A DNA stretch of 64,000 nt from an uncultured Desulfovibrio sp. (GCA_913063155.1 CAJXYU010000001.1:1054001-1118000), one strand, 5' to 3'; shown: positions 43,973-52,570, counted from the stretch's first letter. Numbers and translations are program-made. Notes: a model not told the origin generated them from the letters alone.

Positions 43973-44635
43973 ATGCTGGATTTGGACTTGATCAGCACGA
44001 GCCTGCCGGGAAAGCCTTGCGACGGGTGCGCCAAGGAGCGGCTGTTGGAGACGTTGCACCAGTTCGCGGAATCCTTGGGCGAGGCCATCGACGCCAAGGA
44101 CCCCTGCACGCGGTTCCACTCCGAGCAGGTGGCTCAGGTTTCGTCGGCCATAGCCAGGGACATGGGGCTTTCGGATCACGACGTGCGCATGATCCACATT
44201 GCCGGGCATCTGCACGACATCGGCAAGATCGGAATACCGGACGCCATTCTCAAGAAGACCAATTTTCTGACCAACGTGGAGTGGGAGCATATCCGCACCC
44301 ACCCGGAAATAGGGGCCGTCATCGTACGGCCTGTGGAGGCTTTTTCGGCCCCTGGCGGAGTGGCGGACATCATCCTGCACCACCACGAACTGTACGACGG
44401 CACGGGCTACCCCTACGGTCTCTCAGGTTCGGACATCCCGCTGGGTGCGCGAATAATCTCCGTGGCCGACGCGCTTTCGGCCCGGATGCAGCACCGGCCC
44501 TATAGGCAGGGAGCGCGCTTCGAGGTTGCCGTACGCGAAATCATTCATTGCTCGGGCACCCATTACGACCCGGTGGTCGTGTCCGCGTTCGGGGAAGCGG
44601 TGGACCGGCACGGGCAAAGAATTCTCACCGGTTGA
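43973..44635 (+). CDS. HD-GYP domain phosphodiesterase
   Basis: A 220-residue protein made almost only of an HD-GYP domain: FHSEQVAQVSSAIARDMGLS, HLHDIGKIGIPDAIL (metal site), THPEIGAVIV, HHHELYDGTGYPYGLSGSDI and GARIISVADALSARMQHRPY. The GYP motif reads GTGYP. Cyclic di-GMP hydrolysis is the likely activity. ATG 43973 is used because AGGA lies 9 bases upstream; a TTG at 43946 is less likely. A cysteine pair (PCDGCAKE) near residue 25 might bind a metal or sense redox state. Confidence 0.85.
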   Translation: MLDLDLISTSLPGKPCDGCAKERLLETLHQFAESLGEAIDAKDPCTRFHSEQVAQVSSAIARDMGLSDHDVRMIHIAGHLHDIGKIGIPDAILKKTNFLTNVEWEHIRTHPEIGAVIVRPVEAFSAPGGVADIILHHHELYDGTGYPYGLSGSDIPLGARIISVADALSARMQHRPYRQGARFEVAVREIIHCSGTHYDPVVVSAFGEAVDRHGQRILTG

Positions 44636-44724
44636 AATAGGTCTTTTCAGTTATTTCTCGCCCCCACGGGAATACCAACACGAAAGCCCCGGGCTTTTCC
44701 TCGCGCCTGATGGCTTTGTGTTAT

Positions 44725-44756
44725 CGAGGGGCCCCTTTTGAAAAAGGGGCCCCTCG
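44725..44756 (+). terminator. Perfect hairpin with TTTTGAAAAA apex
   Basis: Arms CGAGGGGCCCCTTTT and AAAAGGGGCCCCTCG (15 bp). Same apex design as hairpins at 9968 and 62834. It stands 90 bases after the HD-GYP stop. Confidence 0.65.
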
Positions 44757-44780
44757 AGCTCTCCACCAAAATTTTTAGCG

Positions 44781-44817
44781 AAAACGGCCGATTGCCTTAT
44801 AGGCAACCGGCCGTTTT
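44781..44817 (+). terminator. Hairpin with AAAACGGCCG arms
   Basis: AAAACGGCCG-A-TTGCC / GGCAA-C-CGGCCGTTTT with a short TTATA loop; the final TTTT makes it a plausible terminator for the rightward HD-GYP gene. Confidence 0.7.
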
Positions 44818-44890
44818 GATTCTAACTGAAAATACCATGGGGCCGGGTTTGACCTGAGCGGAGCGAAGGAGAAATCCGGCTCCACAATTC

Positions 44891-44931
44891 AGGGTTTGCA
44901 AAGGGGATTATCCCCTTTGCCCGCCGGAGGC
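44891..44931 (+). repeat. Dispersed palindromic repeat, copy 6
   Basis: The best match to consensus: AGGGTTTGCAAAGGGGATTA, then TCCCCTTTGCCCGCCGGAGGC, with perfect 10-base arms. Confidence 0.85.
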
Positions 44932-44932
44932 A

Positions 44933-44968
44933 TAAAAAAAAGCCCGGAGCATAAACATGCTCCGGGCT
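44933..44968 (-). terminator. Intrinsic terminator after glpX
   Basis: On the minus strand AGCCCGGAGCAT-GTTT-ATGCTCCGGGCT is followed by seven T. It ends the leftward glpX operon. Confidence 0.95.
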
Positions 44969-44998
44969 CCCAATGGCAATCATGCCGCCATGGACAGC

Positions 44999-45985
44999 CT
45001 AGTCGTATTGGACGGCGCTGAACTTCATGAGCGATTCCCAGTCGTGGATGGCTTCCACGTAACGGATGGTGCCGGTCTTGCCGCGCATGACCAGGGAGGA
45101 GGTCTCCGCGCCGTGCCCGGTGTATTTCACTCCGTTGAGGAAGGTGCCGCCGGAGATGCCGGTGGCCGCGAAGAACAGGTCATCGGAGTGGACCATGTCT
45201 GACACGGTGTAGACGCGGCGGATGTCCATGCCCGCTTCGGCGATGAGGTTCTTTTCATCCTGACGTTGCGGATCGAACTTGCAGTACATCTCGCCGCCCA
45301 TGATGCGGATGGCGATGGCGGAGAGCACGCCTTCCGGGGTGCCGCCGGTGCCCATCATGACGTCCACCTCGCTGCGCGGATCGATGGCCATGAGCGAACC
45401 GGTGATGTCGCCGTCGGAGTGCAATTGGATGCGCGCACCGGCCTCGCGGATGTCGCTGATGAGCTTTTTGTGGCGCGGCTTGTCCAGCACGAAGACCACC
45501 AGGTCGTCCACATCCTTTTCCAGGGCCTTGGCGATGTACTTGAGGTTGTGGCCCACCGGGGCTTCGATATCCACCACGTTCTTGGCTGCGGCGGGAACGA
45601 CCAGCTTCTGCATGTAGAAGCTCGGGCCCGGGTCGAGCATGGTGCCCTTGGGAGCCACACCGACCACCGAAATGGCGTTGGGGCGGCCGTAGGCCAACAG
45701 GTTGGTGCCTTCCAGCGGATCCACAGCGATGTCCACGGCAGGGCCGCCGTCGGCGCGGCCGAGCTTTTCTCCGTTGTAGAGCATGGGGGCGTCGTCTTTT
45801 TCGCCTTCGCCGATCATGACGGTGCCGTCGATGTCCAGGGAGTTGAAGCACAGGCGCATGGCGTCCACCGCTGCGCGGTCTGCTTCGTTCTTGTCTCCCC
45901 TGCCGAGCCAGCGGGCGCAGGCCAGTGCTGCGGCTTCAGTGACGCGGACGAGGTCGAGGGCCAGGTTTTTTTGGGGCGCTTCCAT
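44999..45985 (-). CDS. glpX: Fructose-1,6-bisphosphatase class II (GlpX)
   Basis: A 328-residue metal-dependent phosphatase of gluconeogenesis. Metal and substrate motifs: SLDIDGTVMIGEGEKDDAPM, AVDIAVDPLEGTN and GTGGTPEGVLSAIA. AGGAG precedes the ATG. It is 9 bases downstream of the transketolase gene, and rpiB is next, so the operon serves sugar phosphate interconversion (gluconeogenesis and the non-oxidative pentose pathway). In some bacteria GlpX also hydrolyses sedoheptulose bisphosphate. Confidence 0.95.
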   Translation of the reverse strand: MEAPQKNLALDLVRVTEAAALACARWLGRGDKNEADRAAVDAMRLCFNSLDIDGTVMIGEGEKDDAPMLYNGEKLGRADGGPAVDIAVDPLEGTNLLAYGRPNAISVVGVAPKGTMLDPGPSFYMQKLVVPAAAKNVVDIEAPVGHNLKYIAKALEKDVDDLVVFVLDKPRHKKLISDIREAGARIQLHSDGDITGSLMAIDPRSEVDVMMGTGGTPEGVLSAIAIRIMGGEMYCKFDPQRQDEKNLIAEAGMDIRRVYTVSDMVHSDDLFFAATGISGGTFLNGVKYTGHGAETSSLVMRGKTGTIRYVEAIHDWESLMKFSAVQYD

Positions 45986-45994
45986 GAATGACTC

Positions 45995-47971
45995 CTAATA
46001 TTTTTCCCTGATGAGCTTGGCGAAGTTCTCCGGCGTGAAACCGTATTTTGCGGAGAGCTCCTTGCCAGGCGCGGATTGACCGAAGTGGTTGAGGCCGAGA
46101 ACGATGCCGTCGCAGCCCACGTACTTGTACCAGAGATCGGTGCGGCCGGCTTCTGCTGCGGCGCGTGCGGTGACCTCGGGCGGGAAGACTTCTTTCTTGT
46201 ACATCTCGGGCTGCTCGTCAAAGAGCTTGAAACTGCAGATGTTGACCACACGGACCTTGCGCTTGAACAGCTTGGCGGTTTCCAGGGCCAGAGAGACCTC
46301 GGAACCGGAAGCGGTGATGATCAGGTCCGGGGTCCCTTCGCAGTCCTTGAGAATGTATCCGCCCTTGCGTGCGCCGTCCTTGATGGCCGGATACTCGGCC
46401 GGGTCCAGGATGGGCAGTCCCTGGCGGGTCAGGAACACGCAGGAGGGATGATCGTCCTGCGTGAAGGCCACGTCGAGGCAGACCGCGGTTTCAGTGGCGT
46501 CGGCCGGGCGCAGATCGATGACGCCCGGGATAAGACGCAGGCTGCTGATGTGCTCGATGGGCTGGTGCGTGGGGCCGTCCTCGCCCACCCAGAAGGAATC
46601 GTGGGTGAAGATGTAGATGGACGGCAGCTCCTGAAGGGAGGACATGCGGATGGCGTTGCGGCAGTAGTCCGAGAAGGTCAGGAACGTTGCGCCGAACGGG
46701 ATGATGCCGCCGTGCAGGGCCATGCCGTTCATGATTGCGGCCATGGGGAACTCGCGTACGCCGAAGGCCAGGTTGCGGGCGTCGAATCCGTCCAGGCCGA
46801 AGTCGCCCATGGTTTTGCGGAAATTGGCGGTCTGGTTGGACGGGTCCAGGTCGGCGGAACCGCCCAGCAGGTTGGGGATGTCGTTCATGACCGCGTCGAG
46901 GCAGGTACCCCAGGCCTTGCGGGTGGCCATGGTTTCACCGGGGGTGAACTCGGGCCAGTCTATCTTCAGTTCGGAACGCTTGCACATGACCTGCTTCCAC
47001 AGGGCCGCGAATTCGGCGTCGGAAGCAAGCTTGGAATCAAGATTTTTCTGCCAGGCGGCAGCGCGTTCGCGCAGGGAGTCCTGGCGGCCGCGGAAATGAT
47101 CCAGAACGTCCTGCGGCACGTAGAAATCTTCGCTGGGCAGGCCGAGCTTTTCCTTGGTGGCCGCGATCTCGTCGGCTTTGAGGGGCTCGCCGTGGGTCTT
47201 GTGGTTGCCTTCCAGGGTGGCGGCGCCCTTGGCCATCACGGTGTGGCAGACGATGATGGTCGGTTTGGAACCTTCCAGCTTGGCGTCCTGCACTGCCTTG
47301 CGGATCTGGGTGTGGTCGTGGCCGTCCACTTCCAGAACCTGCCAGCACATGCCTTCGAAGACCTTGCGGATGTCGGCGCAGTCCACTTTCTTGGTGGGAC
47401 CGGCCAGCTGGATCTTGTTGGAGTCGTAGAAAACGATGAGTTTACCCAGACCCCAGAGGCCGGCCAGGGAGGCCGCGCCCAGGGCTATGGGTTCCTGGAG
47501 GTCGCCGTCGGAGCTGAGTGCGTAGGTGAAGTGGTCCATGATGTCGGAACCGAGCTTCTGGCGCAGGAAGGCTTCGGCGGTGGCGAAACCCACGGACATG
47601 GCGAAGCCCTGGCCCAAGGGGCCGGTGGTGGCTTCCACACCCGGGGTCAGATGGCATTCGGGATGACCTGGGGTCAGGCTGCCCATCTGGCGGAAATCCT
47701 TGAGGGCGTCCATGCCCAGAAAGCCCGTCAGGTGCAGCAGGCTATAGAGGAGCATGGATTCGTGACCGGCGGAAAGGATGAAGCGGTCACGGTTGAACCA
47801 GTCCGCGTTGTCCGGATCGTAGTTCAGAAAATCCTGGTACAGCAGGGTGGCGAAGTCGGCCGAAGACATGGCGCCGCCCGGGTGCCCGGAGTTGGCCTTG
47901 GCCACGCCGTCCATGATCAGCCCTTTGACAACAGCAACGGTCTTCTGGTCCAGCTGGCAGTCGTTTTTCAT
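45995..47971 (-). CDS. tkt: Transketolase
   Basis: A 658-residue thiamine diphosphate enzyme moving two-carbon units between sugar phosphates. Visible: AKSGHPGGAMS-type opening (AKANSGHPGGAMSSADF), the ThDP/Mg site GDGDLQEPIALGAAS with DSNKIQ, the pyrimidine domain with THDSFWVGEDGPTHQPIE, and the C-terminal domain. Full length. GGGAGAGA lies before the ATG. Operon order is rpiB, tkt, glpX. Confidence 0.96.
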   Translation of the reverse strand: MKNDCQLDQKTVAVVKGLIMDGVAKANSGHPGGAMSSADFATLLYQDFLNYDPDNADWFNRDRFILSAGHESMLLYSLLHLTGFLGMDALKDFRQMGSLTPGHPECHLTPGVEATTGPLGQGFAMSVGFATAEAFLRQKLGSDIMDHFTYALSSDGDLQEPIALGAASLAGLWGLGKLIVFYDSNKIQLAGPTKKVDCADIRKVFEGMCWQVLEVDGHDHTQIRKAVQDAKLEGSKPTIIVCHTVMAKGAATLEGNHKTHGEPLKADEIAATKEKLGLPSEDFYVPQDVLDHFRGRQDSLRERAAAWQKNLDSKLASDAEFAALWKQVMCKRSELKIDWPEFTPGETMATRKAWGTCLDAVMNDIPNLLGGSADLDPSNQTANFRKTMGDFGLDGFDARNLAFGVREFPMAAIMNGMALHGGIIPFGATFLTFSDYCRNAIRMSSLQELPSIYIFTHDSFWVGEDGPTHQPIEHISSLRLIPGVIDLRPADATETAVCLDVAFTQDDHPSCVFLTRQGLPILDPAEYPAIKDGARKGGYILKDCEGTPDLIITASGSEVSLALETAKLFKRKVRVVNICSFKLFDEQPEMYKKEVFPPEVTARAAAEAGRTDLWYKYVGCDGIVLGLNHFGQSAPGKELSAKYGFTPENFAKLIREKY

Positions 47972-47991
47972 TCTAGTCTCTCCCTCGGAAA

Positions 47992-48432
47992 TTATTTGCC
48001 TACGGTTTCGATGAGATCGATGCGCCGTTTGTGGCGGTCGCCCTCAAATTCGGTTTCAAGATATGCCTTCACGATGCCTTCGGCGGTGCCGTAGCCGATG
48101 ACACGCTCCCCAAGGCAGAGGATGTTGGCGTCGTTGTGCGCCCTGGACATGCGGGCCATGAATTCGTTGGTGCACACGGCAGCCCTTACCCCGGCGAACC
48201 GGTTGGCGGCCATGGACATGCCCAGGCCGGTGCCGCAGATGAGAATGCCCAGGCCGTCTTCCGCAACGACCTTTTGCGACACCTTGGCGGCAAAAACCGG
48301 GTAGTCACAGCTGTCCGTACAGTCGGGGCCCTCGTCCACAACTTCCACGCCCCAGGACTCCAGGGCCTTGACCAGCCGCTGCTTCAGGGTGAAGCCACCG
48401 TGGTCCGATCCGATGATGATCCTCTTAACCAT
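47992..48432 (-). CDS. rpiB: Ribose-5-phosphate isomerase B
   Basis: A 146-residue RpiB/LacAB enzyme interconverting ribose 5-phosphate and ribulose 5-phosphate. IIIGSDHGGFTLK at the start holds the catalytic Asp-His region; GILICGTGLGMSMAANR is the anion-hole loop with the active cysteine; HNDANILCLGERV follows. Its first bases overlap the end of the upstream coiled-coil gene by 8, and tkt follows after 20 bases. Confidence 0.95.
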   Translation of the reverse strand: MVKRIIIGSDHGGFTLKQRLVKALESWGVEVVDEGPDCTDSCDYPVFAAKVSQKVVAEDGLGILICGTGLGMSMAANRFAGVRAAVCTNEFMARMSRAHNDANILCLGERVIGYGTAEGIVKAYLETEFEGDRHKRRIDLIETVGK

Positions 48433-48742
48433 TTCCCTCGTCCTTGCGTCCGGTCTCTCCGGCCGTTTCCTTGCCGCTCTGTTCGAGCTCCTGCTCCAGG
48501 GCGGCTATTTCTTCTTTAAGGAATTCGATCTGCTTGAGCGTCAATTCCTTTTCCTCTTTTCTGCCGCGGGGTGCTTCCGCTATGTGGCCGAGATGCACAT
48601 ATTCCTCTTTGAGCTGCTTTTCAAGTCGGCTGATTTCGAATCGACGCATGGAGGTTTTGCCCATGCGCTTCATTTCCCTGAGCCAGACCCTGAAGCCATA
48701 GACCAGATTGTCAAAGATTCCGTCCGGGTGGTAACCGCTCAT
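48425..48742 (-). CDS. Small coiled-coil protein, unknown function
   Basis: A 105-residue soluble protein. The N-terminal half has FDNLVYGFRVWLREMKRMG and a basic patch; the C-terminal half (about 37-92) is a charged coiled coil with Glu/Lys/Leu heptads, ending in a Gly/Glu/Lys tail. I do not recognise a family. It overlaps rpiB by 8 bases and follows the DUF4292 lipoprotein gene by 8 bases, so it is co-transcribed with the pentose phosphate genes. Confidence 0.7.
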   Translation of the reverse strand: MSGYHPDGIFDNLVYGFRVWLREMKRMGKTSMRRFEISRLEKQLKEEYVHLGHIAEAPRGRKEEKELTLKQIEFLKEEIAALEQELEQSGKETAGETGRKDEGNG

Positions 48743-48750
48743 GATTCCCC

Positions 48751-49596
48751 CTATTCCACTTGATGTGTTTTCACGCTTGTGCCCAGCCGAAAAATATCCG
48801 TGCCGTCCGGCAGGGAAAGGCCCAGTGCCTGATCAGGCCAGTCCCCGTTGCGGAAGTCTCGGTTCTTGACTCGCAACACGCCCTGTTCCCCGTTGTCGAT
48901 GCCCAGCCTGAGCATGCCGGGCTGGGGCACGCCCTTGCCGTCGTCCGGGTAATAACGGTCGAAGTCGATGCTCCAACCACGGAGATCACCGTTGTAGATT
49001 CTGGTTTTGCCCTCCAGGCGCATTGGTCTGGCCCAGCCGTCCAAAGCCAGAAGGGAGACCGGCCCCTTGTTGAAACGGAAGACATAGCCCGATTCCGTGC
49101 GTTCTCCGCTGTCGAAGTCATCCGGCGCCAGCGAGGCGAAGGAGCCGCCCAGCATGTGGGCCAGATCCCGCAGGGAAAAGGGAAACGGCATGCCCAGGCG
49201 CGTCGCCCCGAGCACCGGATTGGGATCGGTGTAGGCGGCCCGCTGGTCCGGATAGAAGACGGTCAGCCCGCCGTCGTCCTCGCGGATATGGGCCAGCTTG
49301 CGGCCGATCCCCGCGGCGATGTCCAGGCGCAGCGGATGGTCGAAATCGCCCCACAGGTTGATGACCGTGCGGTTGCTGCGTTTGGGCTTCACGCGGGTAT
49401 AGAAGAGGCTGGCCGTGATCGAGATGCCCGAGGAGGGTAACGGGGCGCAGTAGTTTTCACGGAATTCGGTCCAGGCCTCCCGGGGCGTGTCCAGACCCGG
49501 CTTGAATGCTTTCTTGGGCGCGCAGCCGGCGGCAAGGGCCAACAGACCCGCCGCGAGGATGAGACCGGAAAGAGAGAAACGTCTTACTGCCTGCAT
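48751..49596 (-). CDS. DUF4292/LolB-like outer membrane lipoprotein
   Basis: A 281-residue lipoprotein (lipobox LAAGC, Cys about 25). The mature part is beta-rich, beginning with SSGISITASLFYTR and INLWGDFDHPLRLDIAAGIG and including GLTVFYPDQRAAYTDPN, which has the shape of the LolB/LppX-type half-barrel used to carry lipids or lipoproteins. DUF4292 is my best family guess. It overlaps the stop of the TPR lipoprotein gene (TGATG), so the two are probably partners in outer membrane assembly, but no specific function can be stated. Confidence 0.7.
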   Translation of the reverse strand: MQAVRRFSLSGLILAAGLLALAAGCAPKKAFKPGLDTPREAWTEFRENYCAPLPSSGISITASLFYTRVKPKRSNRTVINLWGDFDHPLRLDIAAGIGRKLAHIREDDGGLTVFYPDQRAAYTDPNPVLGATRLGMPFPFSLRDLAHMLGGSFASLAPDDFDSGERTESGYVFRFNKGPVSLLALDGWARPMRLEGKTRIYNGDLRGWSIDFDRYYPDDGKGVPQPGMLRLGIDNGEQGVLRVKNRDFRNGDWPDQALGLSLPDGTDIFRLGTSVKTHQVE

Positions 49597-51350
49597 CAGA
49601 TACCCTTCAGCTTGGCCTTGATGGCTGCTGGATCTTTTGCGCCGAACTCAAGGGATTTCCCGTATCCCTTGCGCGCTTCTTTTTTCTTGCCCATGGCCTT
49701 GGCGATGTCGCCGTAGTGTTCCCAGAGGGTGGGATCGTCCTTGGTTACGGTTACGGCGTCGCGGATGTATTCCCAGGCTTTGTCCAGGTCGCCGAGTTTG
49801 TAATACACCCAGGCCACCGAGTCGAGTATGTACCCGTTGTCGGGGTCTTGCTTGGCCGCGTTGGTTACCAGCACCAGGGCGCGGTCCAGATCCCGGCCTT
49901 CCTCGGCCAGCGTGTAGCCAACGTAGTTGAGAGCCTGGGCGTGGTCCGGATGCTTGACCAGCAGTTTTTCCATGAGCGCCAGCCCTTCGGGCCTCTTGCC
50001 CATGCTTTCCATGAGCATGGCCAGTTCATACATGAGCTCGGCATCTTCGGGCATTTGGGCCATCCCGGTTTCCAGCACGGCCTTGGCCGCCTCCTTGTCC
50101 CCCTGGGCGGCGAGCAGGGTGGATTTGAGGATGTAGAAACGGTTGTTGCCGGGATAACGTTCCAGGCCTTCGGTCACGGCGTCCATGGCCTGCCGCTTCA
50201 TACCCATGAGGTTCAGAAGCTGGGCCCGGAATTGGAGCGCCTGGGGATAGTGTTTGCCCTCGGAGGAAACTTTTTCCAGGAACTCGAGGGCCTTGGCCGG
50301 GTCGCTTTCCCCTTCGTTGGCGATGACCGCTTTGTAGAACCAATATTCCGCGGGAACCGGCTCCTGGCCCGCCAGCACGTCCAACACGGTGGATGCCTGG
50401 GCATAGAAACCGTCGGAAATGAAGATATTGGCCGCGTCCAGCAGGAATACCTTGGTCTTGGGCCCGTCCATGGCCAGGGTCAGGGCCCGGTCCACGTTGT
50501 TGAGCTTGAGGTTGATGTTTACCAGGCGCAGCCGTACTTCCGGCCCTTTGTCTATTTCGAGCAACTCGGTGTAGACCTTTTCGGCCAGGTCGTACTCTTT
50601 GCCCATCTCATGCAGGTAGGCCAGTTCGGCCAGACCTTCCACGAAATCGGGGTAGAGCTTGAGGGCCTGCTTGAGGCTGGCGATGGCCTGCTTGCGCTGT
50701 CCCAGCTTGGCCTGGGCGCGGGCACGGAAATAGTGGGTTTCGGACGTGTATTTGTCCGTGGGGACGAGCTTGAACTGGTCCAGGGCGTCGGCGTACTTGC
50801 CCGCCTCAACCATCATCTGGCCGTAGCGTTCCCGGGCAATGAAGTCGTCGGGCTTGGCCGCCAGATAGTTGTCCATGATGGAGGCCGCCCGGATGGAGTT
50901 GCCCTCGATGAGCCAGGAGTTGGCCAGATACATGGTCATGAGCCGGTCGTTGGGGAACCTGTTCAGGCCTTCGCGCAGGATTTCACGGGACTTCTTGCCG
51001 TACTTCTCGTCGTTCCAGTAAAGGGCCGCCTTGTCCCGGTAGAGTTCGGCCGTTGGCTCGTGGGCGATGACGATGTCGAGTGACTCCACCGCCTTGCTGC
51101 GCAGGGCGAGCAGCTGGGATTTGGTCAGGCTGCCCGGCCTCTGCTGGGCGCGTTGAAGCCGGCTCTTGATATCCTGATAGACGAGATAGTGGTAAGTGAC
51201 GTCCGCTTCTCCGGAAAGCTCGATGGGCTGGGATGCGGCCATCGGCTGCCGGGCCGGTGTGCAGCCGGAGATTATCCCGGCTCCCAGCAGCAGGGTAAAC
51301 AGGAGCAGGGCTGGACGGACAAGGGGGAACGGGGGCTGAATATGTTTCAT
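49596..51350 (-). CDS. Tetratricopeptide-repeat lipoprotein
   Basis: A 584-residue lipoprotein (GIISGC lipobox, Cys about 30) built almost wholly of tetratricopeptide repeats from about residue 90 to 575. Typical repeat text includes AKLGQRKQAIASLKQALKLY, LNYVGYTLAEEGRDLDRALV and VAWVYYKLGDLDKAWEYI. TPR lipoproteins act as scaffolds for envelope complexes, for example in exopolysaccharide or outer-membrane assembly. It overlaps the LolB-like gene by one base. No Shine-Dalgarno is clear before ATG 51350. The rpoH gene lies 34 bases upstream on the same strand. Confidence 0.82.
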   Translation of the reverse strand: MKHIQPPFPLVRPALLLFTLLLGAGIISGCTPARQPMAASQPIELSGEADVTYHYLVYQDIKSRLQRAQQRPGSLTKSQLLALRSKAVESLDIVIAHEPTAELYRDKAALYWNDEKYGKKSREILREGLNRFPNDRLMTMYLANSWLIEGNSIRAASIMDNYLAAKPDDFIARERYGQMMVEAGKYADALDQFKLVPTDKYTSETHYFRARAQAKLGQRKQAIASLKQALKLYPDFVEGLAELAYLHEMGKEYDLAEKVYTELLEIDKGPEVRLRLVNINLKLNNVDRALTLAMDGPKTKVFLLDAANIFISDGFYAQASTVLDVLAGQEPVPAEYWFYKAVIANEGESDPAKALEFLEKVSSEGKHYPQALQFRAQLLNLMGMKRQAMDAVTEGLERYPGNNRFYILKSTLLAAQGDKEAAKAVLETGMAQMPEDAELMYELAMLMESMGKRPEGLALMEKLLVKHPDHAQALNYVGYTLAEEGRDLDRALVLVTNAAKQDPDNGYILDSVAWVYYKLGDLDKAWEYIRDAVTVTKDDPTLWEHYGDIAKAMGKKKEARKGYGKSLEFGAKDPAAIKAKLKGI

Positions 51351-51384
51351 GTGTGTTTACCGTATGCTTGGTTTTGTTTCTGGG

Positions 51385-52389
51385 CTACGCCTCTTCCTCG
51401 ATCCAGTCGCGGGAGAAGTCCTTGACCTTTTCCGCCAGATGTTCGCGAATCTTCTTGAGCAGCCGGGCTTCTATCTGGCGCACCCGTTCGCGTGTGACGC
51501 CGTAACGTTCGCCGATTTCCCGCAGGGTGACCGGGGACTCGGAGAGCAGGCGTTCGTTGAGGATGGTCTGTTCCTTCTCGTTGAGGAACGGTTCGATGGT
51601 GCGCAGATTGTCGAGCAGCATGCCCGTGATTTCGTCGTTGGCCAGCTTTTCCTCCACCCCGGGATCCAGCGCGGGCAGGAAGTCCATGCGGGTGGTGTCC
51701 GTGTCCTCCCCCAAAGGCTGGTTCAGGGACATGTCGTTTTTGGACAGGCGCAGATCCATTTCCTCGATTTCGGCTTCGGACACGTTGAGGTTCTCGGAGA
51801 GCACCTCGGTGGTGGGGTCGAAGCCCAGGGTCATGAGCCGCTGGCGTTCCTTGTTCAGGTTGTAAAATAGCTTTCGTTGGGTCTGGGTGGTGCCGATCTT
51901 TACCAGCCGCCAGTTGTCCATGATGAACTTGAGGATGTAGGCCTTGATCCAGAACGCCGCGTAATAGGAAAATTTGATGCCCTTTTCCGGGTCGAATTTC
52001 TGCACGGCCTTCAGGAGCCCCACATTACCCTCCTGGATCAGGTCCAGGGCGTTCTGCATCCAGCGGCGCTGAAAGTCCATGGCGATCTTGACCACCAGGC
52101 GCAGGTGCGAGGACACCAAGCGGAAGGCCGCGTCCTGGTCGTTCCGCTCGCGAACGCGCACGGCCAACTCGTATTCCTCTTCGGGGGCGAGCATGGGGAA
52201 GCGCGAAATCTCCTTGAGATACAGCTGGAGCGGGTCGCGGACGCCGACTTCCTTGCTGGTGGGCGTGAAAGTGGCCGGGAGGCCCGCGCCCTTCTTTTTC
52301 ACAAGCTCCTTGGTCGTCCCGAGATCTTCCTTTACAATTTCGGGTATGATTGCGTCGTTGGTCGACTCTTCTTTTTCTTTGGGTGTCAT
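51385..52389 (-). CDS. rpoH: RNA polymerase sigma-32 factor RpoH
   Basis: A 334-residue sigma-70 family factor. Region 1.2 (DPLQLYLKEISRFPMLAPEE), region 2 (NALDLIQEGNVGLLKAVQKF then the -10 recognition helix KFSYYAAFWIKAYI), the RpoH-box-like TQTQRKLFYNLNKE, and region 4 (LREIGERYGVTRERVRQIEARLLKKI). The RpoH-type region after 2.4 and lack of region 1.1 place it with heat shock factors. It is longer than the usual ~285 residues because of an N-terminal tail of about 45 residues. Shine-Dalgarno is weak. It faces metH across 220 bases. Confidence 0.88.
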   Translation of the reverse strand: MTPKEKEESTNDAIIPEIVKEDLGTTKELVKKKGAGLPATFTPTSKEVGVRDPLQLYLKEISRFPMLAPEEEYELAVRVRERNDQDAAFRLVSSHLRLVVKIAMDFQRRWMQNALDLIQEGNVGLLKAVQKFDPEKGIKFSYYAAFWIKAYILKFIMDNWRLVKIGTTQTQRKLFYNLNKERQRLMTLGFDPTTEVLSENLNVSEAEIEEMDLRLSKNDMSLNQPLGEDTDTTRMDFLPALDPGVEEKLANDEITGMLLDNLRTIEPFLNEKEQTILNERLLSESPVTLREIGERYGVTRERVRQIEARLLKKIREHLAEKVKDFSRDWIEEEA

Positions 52390-52550
52390 GTTTGGCTAGA
52401 TAACTGGATGGCGCACGGGAGCGCCTTTATTTTTTTTCTGAGGTCCGAAGTACATGACTATAGTTTTTATTTGTCCTTTTCAATGTTTTTCGGTAGGCCC
52501 CGCCCTTGAGAGGGAGTCTAAAGTGCTTGATTTTTCTTTGATCCCGGACT

Positions 52551-52570
52551 ATATCAAGACATCTTGATAT
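52551..52570. promoter_or_regulatory. Inverted repeat upstream of metH, SahR-like operator
   Basis: ATATCAAGACATCTTGATAT: perfect 9-base arms around CA, centred about 70 bases before the metH start. ArsR-type SahR regulators control methionine-cycle genes in Desulfovibrio, and the ATCAAG...CTTGAT symmetry resembles the motif I recall for them. The palindrome itself is certain; the protein that binds it is inference. Confidence 0.6.

Larger units (their letters stand above)
44636..44998. other. Intergenic region made of hairpins
   Basis: About 360 bases without a gene. From left to right: a perfect 15-bp hairpin at 44725-44756, a second hairpin at 44781-44817, repeat copy 6 at 44891-44931, and the glpX terminator at 44933-44968. 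The stretch around 44840-44880 has no feature I can name. Confidence 0.7.
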
